A stretch of 10,787 nucleotides of DNA, taken from positions 1 through 10,787 of the forward strand of contig JABITU010000185.1 in NCBI GenBank assembly GCA_018668195.1, written 5' to 3'. The notes beneath the pieces are model-generated. The model had not been told where the DNA came from and did no database searches. It was given only the letters and a program-made list of their open reading frames with translations. The DNA is from Tateyamaria sp. (GTDB taxonomy: Bacteria > Pseudomonadota > Alphaproteobacteria > Rhodobacterales > Rhodobacteraceae). Both the position numbers and the translations under genes were made by a program. This document shows, one piece after another, positions 6,467 to 10,787 of the stretch (position 1 is its first letter; each line of letters begins with the position of its first letter).

Positions 6467-9400
6467 ATGGCACTGGGAAAATTCAACGCAGCCGAAGTTG
6501 AAGCGCGCATTTATGCCAAATGGGAAGCAGATGACTGTTTCGCGGCCGGCGCAAACGCGTCGCGCGACAACACCTATTCCATCATGATCCCGCCCCCCAA
6601 TGTCACCGGCGTTCTGCATATGGGGCATGCCTTTAACAACACCTTGCAGGACATTCTCGTGCGCTGGCACCGCATGCGCGGATTCGACACCCTTTGGCAG
6701 CCGGGCACAGATCACGCAGGCATCGCCACGCAGATGGTCGTCGAACGGCGTCTTGCCGAACAACAGCAACCTTCACGCACCGAACTGGGGCGGGAGGAAT
6801 TCACCGCGAAAGTCTGGGAATGGAAAGCCGAAAGCGGCGGCACAATCGTCAGCCAGCTCAAGCGGTTGGGTGCCAGCTGTGACTGGTCGCGCGAGGCGTT
6901 TACGATGTCCGGTGCACCCGGCGCACCAGATGGCGAAGATGGAAATTTTCATGACGCCGTCATAAAAGTCTTTGTTGAGATGTACGAAAAGGGACTGATC
7001 TATCGCGGCAAGCGTCTCGTAAACTGGGACCCAAAATTTGAAACAGCCATCTCCGATCTTGAGGTGGAAAACGTCGAAGTCGCAGGGCACATGTGGCACT
7101 TCAAATACAAGCTGGCTGATGGCAAAACCTACGCTTATGTCGAAAAGGATGCCGACGGGAACGTCACGCTTGAAGAAGAGCGCGATTATATTTCTATCGC
7201 AACCACGCGCCCGGAAACCATGCTGGGCGATGGCGCCGTCGCGGTACACCCATCCGATGAACGCTACGCCCCAATTGTGGGAAAATTCTGTGAAATCCCG
7301 GTCGGCCCAAAAGAGCATCGCCGCCTGATCCCGATTATCACCGATGAATACCCCGATCCTGATTTCGGCTCGGGCGCAGTGAAAATCACCGGCGCACATG
7401 ACTTTAACGACTATCAGGTCGCCAAGCGCGGCGGCATCCCAATGTACAACCTGATGGACACACGGGCAAAGATGCGCGCCGATGGCAAAGCCTATGCCCA
7501 AGAGGCCAAAATCGCCCAGGACATCGCCAATGGCGCGCAAAACTTCGACGAGGTGATGATCGCAGCGATGAACCTTGTGCCCGAAGACTACCGCGGCCTT
7601 GACCGGTTCGAGGCACGCAAACGCATCGTCGCCGACATCACCGCCGAGGGCAACGCGGTGACCGAAACGATCGAGACCGAAGATGGCCCCCAGACGCGCG
7701 CCCTTGTCGAAAACAAACCGATCATGCAGCCCTTTGGCGACCGCTCCAAGGTAGTGATCGAGCCGATGCTGACCGACCAATGGTTCGTGGACACGGACAA
7801 GATCGTCGGCCCAGCGCTGGACGCGGTGCGGAACGGCGACGTTAAGATCATGCCGGAAAGCGGCGAAAAGGTTTATTTCCACTGGTTGGAAAACATCGAG
7901 CCCTGGTGCATCTCACGTCAGCTGTGGTGGGGACATCAGATCCCGGTTTGGCATGGTCCAAGCTACAACAACGATGGGAAACTGAAAGATATGTTGGGTG
8001 CACAATTTTGTGCATCGAACGAAGCGGAGGCGATTGCGAAAGCAAAGCAGTATTACAGGGACGAACTTGGGTACAAAATAGATGTGGGAATTCAGAATAT
8101 CCAAGATGAATTGGATGATAGAAGCGAACCAATGCCGACAGGAAGAGTTATCACTTCAGGCAACGGCAATGACAAAATCGTTAGGGTCGACCTCTCACGC
8201 GACCCCGACGTGCTCGACACCTGGTTCTCCTCTGGCCTCTGGCCTATCGGCACGCTCGGCTGGCCCGATACCACGCCCGAAATGGCAAAATACTTCCCCA
8301 CATCTGACCTGATCACAGGTCAGGACATCCTCTTCTTCTGGGTGGCACGCATGGTGATGATGCAATATGCGGTGGTCGAACAAAAACCCTTCGAAACCGT
8401 CTATCTGCACGGCCTTGTGCGCGACGCCAAGGGCAAGAAGATGTCGAAATCGACCGGCAATGTGATCGATCCGCTTGACCTGATCGACGAATACGGTGCC
8501 GATGCGCTGCGCTTTGCGTCGGCCGCCATGGCTTCTCTCGGTGGCACGCTCAAACTCGACACGCAGCGCATCGCAGGCTACCGGAATTTTGGAACCAAGC
8601 TGTGGAATGCCGCAAGCTATGGCGAGATGCGCGGCACATTTGACGTGCCCCACTCCGACACTGTTCCTCAAACAGCGCATCCGCTGAACCGATGGATCAA
8701 GGGCGAGATCGCCAAGACCCGCGAAACCGTGGATCAGGCCCTCGCCGACTACCGGTTCAACGACGCGGCATCGGCGCTATATGCTTTTACATGGAACACA
8801 TTCTGCGACTGGTATCTCGAATTCACCAAGCCAATCTTTGACGCAGGCACCCCCGAAGAAATCGAGGAAACCAAAGCCACCTATGCCTGGGTGCTTGATC
8901 AGTGCCTGATCCTGCTGCACCCGATCATGCCCTTCATCACCGAAGAGCTTTGGGGCAAGAAAGCGCGCCTCAAACCGCTGATCCACGCCGACTGGCCTGC
9001 GTATCTGGCGACTGATCTCGTCGATGCCCAGGCAGACAACGAGCTTAACTGGGTGATCCGCCTGATCGAGGCGATCCGCTCTGCCCGTGCGCAGATGCAC
9101 GTGCCCGCCGGCGCCTACATTCCATGCGTTGTCAAAGCGTTCGATTCCAAAGCCAAATCTGCTTACGAACGGAATCAGGCACTCATCCAACGATTTGCCC
9201 GGCTCGAAACTCTGTCAGAAGTCACCGATTTTCCCAAAGGCACCGTGGCGCTTTCTATTGCGGGCGGCACGTTTGGGTTGCCATTGGCCGATGTGATCGA
9301 TGTGGATGCAGAAGTGGCCCGACTGGAAAAGACACTCGGCAAACTGGCCAAAGAACTGGGCGGCCTTCGCGGGCGCCTCAAGAATCCAAAATTCGCACAA

Positions 9401-9508
9401 AGTGCCCCTCCGGAGGTTGTCGAAGAAACACGCACAAACCTCGCCCTGCGCGAAGAGGAAGAAGCCAAGCTGAACGCAGCCCTAACACGACTAAAGAAAC
9501 TTGGCTGA
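6467..9508 (+). CDS. valS: Valyl-tRNA synthetase ValS
   Basis: ValS is a class Ia aminoacyl-tRNA synthetase that charges tRNA-Val and hydrolyses mischarged Thr-tRNA-Val. From [10 protein letters not shown] it is 1013 residues, longer than the roughly 950 of E. coli ValS. The HIGH-type motif HMGH at 51-54 follows PPPNVTGVL. The CP1 editing domain includes [10 protein letters not shown] from 246 and [20 protein letters not shown]. The catalytic fold resumes at [17 protein letters not shown] and [25 protein letters not shown] is at 658-662, then the anticodon-binding helices ([14 protein letters not shown]). A Val-type C-terminal coiled-coil arm covers about 945-1013 ([19 protein letters not shown]). 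AAGGGGG 9 bases upstream supports the start at 6467; an in-frame ATG at 6365 would add a Pro-rich tail unlike ValS. The insert [16 protein letters not shown] near 150 looks alphaproteobacterial. A second, compositionally odd extension lies at about 499-575. The frame is intact, so the enzyme should be functional; as an essential gene this is expected. Confidence 0.97.
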   Translation: MALGKFNAAEVEARIYAKWEADDCFAAGANASRDNTYSIMIPPPNVTGVLHMGHAFNNTLQDILVRWHRMRGFDTLWQPGTDHAGIATQMVVERRLAEQQQPSRTELGREEFTAKVWEWKAESGGTIVSQLKRLGASCDWSREAFTMSGAPGAPDGEDGNFHDAVIKVFVEMYEKGLIYRGKRLVNWDPKFETAISDLEVENVEVAGHMWHFKYKLADGKTYAYVEKDADGNVTLEEERDYISIATTRPETMLGDGAVAVHPSDERYAPIVGKFCEIPVGPKEHRRLIPIITDEYPDPDFGSGAVKITGAHDFNDYQVAKRGGIPMYNLMDTRAKMRADGKAYAQEAKIAQDIANGAQNFDEVMIAAMNLVPEDYRGLDRFEARKRIVADITAEGNAVTETIETEDGPQTRALVENKPIMQPFGDRSKVVIEPMLTDQWFVDTDKIVGPALDAVRNGDVKIMPESGEKVYFHWLENIEPWCISRQLWWGHQIPVWHGPSYNNDGKLKDMLGAQFCASNEAEAIAKAKQYYRDELGYKIDVGIQNIQDELDDRSEPMPTGRVITSGNGNDKIVRVDLSRDPDVLDTWFSSGLWPIGTLGWPDTTPEMAKYFPTSDLITGQDILFFWVARMVMMQYAVVEQKPFETVYLHGLVRDAKGKKMSKSTGNVIDPLDLIDEYGADALRFASAAMASLGGTLKLDTQRIAGYRNFGTKLWNAASYGEMRGTFDVPHSDTVPQTAHPLNRWIKGEIAKTRETVDQALADYRFNDAASALYAFTWNTFCDWYLEFTKPIFDAGTPEEIEETKATYAWVLDQCLILLHPIMPFITEELWGKKARLKPLIHADWPAYLATDLVDAQADNELNWVIRLIEAIRSARAQMHVPAGAYIPCVVKAFDSKAKSAYERNQALIQRFARLETLSEVTDFPKGTVALSIAGGTFGLPLADVIDVDAEVARLEKTLGKLAKELGGLRGRLKNPKFAQSAPPEVVEETRTNLALREEEEAKLNAALTRLKKLG
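7961..8190 (+). other. Low-GC, codon-atypical segment within valS
   Basis: My hand count gives about 43% GC for 7981-8160, against about 65% in sample windows on either side (7801-7860, 8201-8260); the window just before (7861-7920) is about 50%. Rare-looking codons cluster here: two AGA, two AGG, one ATA, plus several GGA and TTG. The segment encodes most of the linker between GHQIPVW and DVLDTWFSS. That linker is about 85 residues here, against roughly 30 in E. coli ValS as I recall it. It is hydrophilic and acidic (for example [16 protein letters not shown]), as expected for a surface loop. The reading frame is preserved throughout. Confidence 0.65.
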
Positions 9509-9510
9509 CC

Positions 9511-9573
9511 CTTGTTCATCTTGCCAGAAAAACTCCTGGGAGAGGGCCGCACGGCCCGGGGGCAGAGCCCCCA
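9511..9573. repeat. Rhodobacteraceae-type double-hairpin extragenic element
   Basis: Just after the valS stop lies TTCATCTTGCCAGAAAAACT followed by two adjacent GC-rich inverted repeats: GGGCCG/CGGCCC at 9544-9557 and GGGGGC-AGA-GCCCCC at 9558-9572. I recognise this lead sequence plus the GGGGGC..GCCCCC hairpin as a motif often seen after genes in Rhodobacteraceae genomes. It may end or stabilise the valS transcript, but no T-tract follows, so a classical intrinsic terminator is not shown. Only one copy is in the window, so repetition is from memory. Confidence 0.55.
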
Positions 9574-9764
9574 AATGCCCTGATCGATTACAAAAGCGCT
9601 CTGCCTTGGGGCGGATCAGTCACCGCATGGACTGCATCATCGCAGAAAATTTACTATGCACTGGTCTGATTAAATTATTGCATGCCTCGTCCTGTTGCAC
9701 CACGCGATGGAATTCGCACCGTTTCCTGAACAACCGGTACTGACTGCATTGCTTTACCAAGAGA
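9574..9764. other. Intergenic stretch without recognisable gene
   Basis: This is the rest of the spacer between the convergent valS and crotonase genes. It is more AT-rich than its surroundings around 9650-9685 (for example TTAAATTATTG). Short open frames on both strands have no family resemblance. I see no clear terminator for the crotonase gene here. Confidence 0.4.
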
Positions 9765-10562
9765 TCACTTAAAGACAGGTGTGCGTTTCTGCAGAGTTGC
9801 CGCAACCACTTCCATCTGGTGCGGCTTTCCGACAAGTTCCGCCTGCGCCCGGCTTTCCTCGAGCAAGACCACCTCTGGCCTGTCTGTCTCGGCTACAGCG
9901 ATCAGCGCCTTGGCTGCGCGCAAGGCCGACGGCGATTTTTCTGTAAGCGACGCGGCCAGTGCCATGGCAGCGGCCAGCGGATCCTCAACGCATTCTGTAA
10001 CGAGCCCCCATGCTTCGGCTTGTTGGGCGGTGATCGGCGTTCCGGTGTAGGTTAGCTTGCGCAGCACATCGCTGCGCACCAAACGAGGCAACAAAACCAT
10101 GGCGCCCATATCCGGCACAATGCCCCACTTCATTTCCATGACTGCAAGCTTTGCATCGGGGGCTGCAATGCGGATGTCGGCCCCCAACGCCAGTTGCAGC
10201 CCTGCGCCAAAGCACACTCCGTGCACAGCCGCGATGACAGGAATCGGCACGCGGGTCCAGATCATCGCCACCTCTTGCCACTTGTTGGTGGTGCCCGCAC
10301 CATGGGTGCGCGGCATTAACAGTGCGTTTGGATCCTGACCTATCATCGCCCCTAGACTGGCCACGTCAATCCCTGCGCAAAACCCCTTGCCCTCGCCCGA
10401 AATCACGCAGACCCGTGCATCAGATGCCGCAACCTCTTCGCCTGCCGCGATGACTGCATTGATCATTGCATCATCTACCGCGTTTATCTTGTCGGCTCGG
10501 GTCAGTCGAACATGGGCGATATGATTATCAAAGGTGACTGTGGCGCGCGGACTGTCAGACAT
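9765..10562 (-). CDS. Crotonase / enoyl-CoA hydratase family protein
   Basis: This 265-residue soluble protein belongs to the crotonase superfamily, whose members act on acyl-CoA thioesters (hydration, isomerisation, hydrolysis). The N-terminal DKINAVDDAMI at 24-34 precedes the first oxyanion-hole strand GKGFCAGIDVASL at 59-71. The second is AAVHGVCFGAGLQLALGADI at 111-130, followed by MEMKWGIVPDMGA at 142-154. Compared with classical enoyl-CoA hydratase, the Glu of GGGxE (rat Glu144) is Gln123, while the second catalytic Glu (rat Glu164) is kept as Glu143. Asp151 lies where dienoyl-CoA isomerases have an essential Asp. So plain hydratase activity is doubtful, and isomerase or another acyl-CoA activity is possible. 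The start at 10562 has AGGAG 8 bases upstream. The frame stays open to 10661, but that ATG is inside the insertion sequence. No other beta-oxidation gene is nearby. Confidence 0.88.
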   Translation of the reverse strand: MSDSPRATVTFDNHIAHVRLTRADKINAVDDAMINAVIAAGEEVAASDARVCVISGEGKGFCAGIDVASLGAMIGQDPNALLMPRTHGAGTTNKWQEVAMIWTRVPIPVIAAVHGVCFGAGLQLALGADIRIAAPDAKLAVMEMKWGIVPDMGAMVLLPRLVRSDVLRKLTYTGTPITAQQAEAWGLVTECVEDPLAAAMALAASLTEKSPSALRAAKALIAVAETDRPEVVLLEESRAQAELVGKPHQMEVVAATLQKRTPVFK

Positions 10563-10570
10563 GATGTGAT

Positions 10571-10575
10571 CTCCT
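10571..10575 (-). promoter_or_regulatory. Crotonase-gene ribosome-binding site
   Basis: AGGAG on the minus strand, 8 bases before the ATG at 10562. It decides the start against the upstream in-frame ATG at 10661. Confidence 0.75.
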
Positions 10576-10638
10576 ATGGTTGTCGTCACAGAAGCCGATT
10601 TTGGGGGTGGGCTCCAGTAGAACGTAAGGGCATAGCGC

Positions 10639-10656
10639 GGCTTTGTTGCACAAATC
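10639..10656 (+). repeat. Terminal inverted repeat of the insertion sequence
   Basis: GGCTTTGTTGCACAAATC differs at only two positions from the IS903 terminus as I remember it. If the element makes a 9-base target duplication like IS903, the flanking bases 10630-10638 should recur directly after its far end. Confidence 0.75.
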
Positions 10657-10664
10657 AGCATTAT

Positions 10665-10688
10665 CTGGGATTCACGTCATGAATCCAG
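10665..10688 (+). repeat. Leader hairpin upstream of the transposase
   Basis: CTGGGATTCA (10665-10674) pairs with TGAATCCAG (10680-10688) as a nine-pair stem with one bulged G and a 5-base loop. It lies between the terminal repeat and the transposase start, where several insertion sequences carry hairpins that reduce translation from read-through transcripts. That role is inferred. Confidence 0.5.
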
Positions 10689-10705
10689 CGTGATAGCTGG
10701 CGTTT

Positions 10706-10787
10706 ATGGGCAGCTGGACACCTACGACGCATAAGACCCAGAACTGGGCAGAGTATAACCTTTCACTGAAGCAACGGGGATCGCTCG
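10706..10787 (+). CDS. IS5-family transposase, N-terminal fragment
   Basis: Only 27 codons are visible before the window ends. The translation includes HKTQNWAEYNLSLKQRGSL, the typical opening of IS5/IS903-group DDE transposases (compare the NWPAYNxALxxRGSL pattern). An upstream in-frame ATG at 10679 is cut off by TGA at 10691 and TAG at 10694, so 10706 is the first usable ATG. No strong ribosome-binding site precedes it, as is common for transposases. The DDE catalytic core would lie beyond the window, so whether the gene is intact is unknown. Confidence 0.8.
   Translation, partial: MGSWTPTTHKTQNWAEYNLSLKQRGSL

Larger units (their letters stand above)
10639..10787 (+). mobile_element. IS5-family insertion sequence, left part
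   Basis: The element begins with the terminal inverted repeat at 10639 and continues past the window end. It contains a leader hairpin and the start of a transposase gene reading inward. The terminus GGCTTTGTTGCACAAATC resembles IS903-group ends (GGCTTTGTTGAATAAATC). The other end and any target duplication are outside the window, so subgroup and intactness cannot be judged. Confidence 0.8.

Noticed and set aside
6773..7882. Long minus-strand open frame of 369 codons inside valS.
   Set aside because: It is a shadow of the high-GC valS frame: its translation has no family motifs and valS is unmistakable on the other strand.
7961..8190. valS as a pseudogene or intein-split gene because of its odd central segment.
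   Set aside because: The frame is continuous with all catalytic motifs present, and the segment is far too short and lacks the splicing motifs of an intein.
1..10787. CRISPR array, tRNA, rRNA or riboswitch.
   Set aside because: Reading both strands I found no regularly spaced repeats, cloverleaf-like segments or recognisable riboswitch cores; in particular no SAM riboswitch precedes metF.

Overview
The window looks like the chromosome of an alphaproteobacterium of the Rhodobacteraceae (marine Roseobacter group). Three things suggest this. The base composition is moderately GC-rich. MetR, MetF, ValS, the DUF2235 protein and the crotonase read like roseobacter proteins. A family-typical extragenic hairpin element lies just after valS. 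The assignment is from recognition, not from a search.

Layout. (1) Positions 95-1944 hold a divergent methionine-biosynthesis pair: metR (minus strand) and metF (plus strand). Their shared promoter region carries a perfect MetR-type palindrome and extra half-sites. (2) Positions 2024-2506 encode a PaaI-like hotdog thioesterase. A 370-base stretch with no recognisable gene follows. (3) Positions 2877-6216 form a two-gene minus-strand unit: a molybdenum hydroxylase large subunit of the form II CoxL type (AYRGAGR signature), then a DUF2235 alpha/beta-hydrolase whose start overlaps it by 23 bases. The small (2Fe-2S) and medium (FAD) subunits such an enzyme needs are not in the window. (4) Positions 6467-9508 encode valyl-tRNA synthetase on the plus strand. 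It is complete and in frame, but contains a segment of about 230 bases with low GC and unusual codons, which lengthens a loop of the catalytic domain. (5) A double-hairpin repeat follows valS. (6) Positions 9765-10562 encode a crotonase-superfamily protein on the minus strand. (7) The window ends inside an IS5-family insertion sequence: one terminal inverted repeat, a leader hairpin and the first 27 codons of the transposase. Its end is 76 bases upstream of the crotonase start.

How the genes relate. Only metR/metF (regulator and target) and the CoxL-like/DUF2235 pair (overlap) are clearly linked. The rest looks like ordinary core genome plus one insertion sequence. I found no CRISPR array, tRNA, rRNA, phage module or obvious defence system. 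The most unusual signals are the atypical patch inside valS, the orphan CoxL-like gene coupled to a DUF2235 hydrolase, and the insertion sequence next to the crotonase gene.
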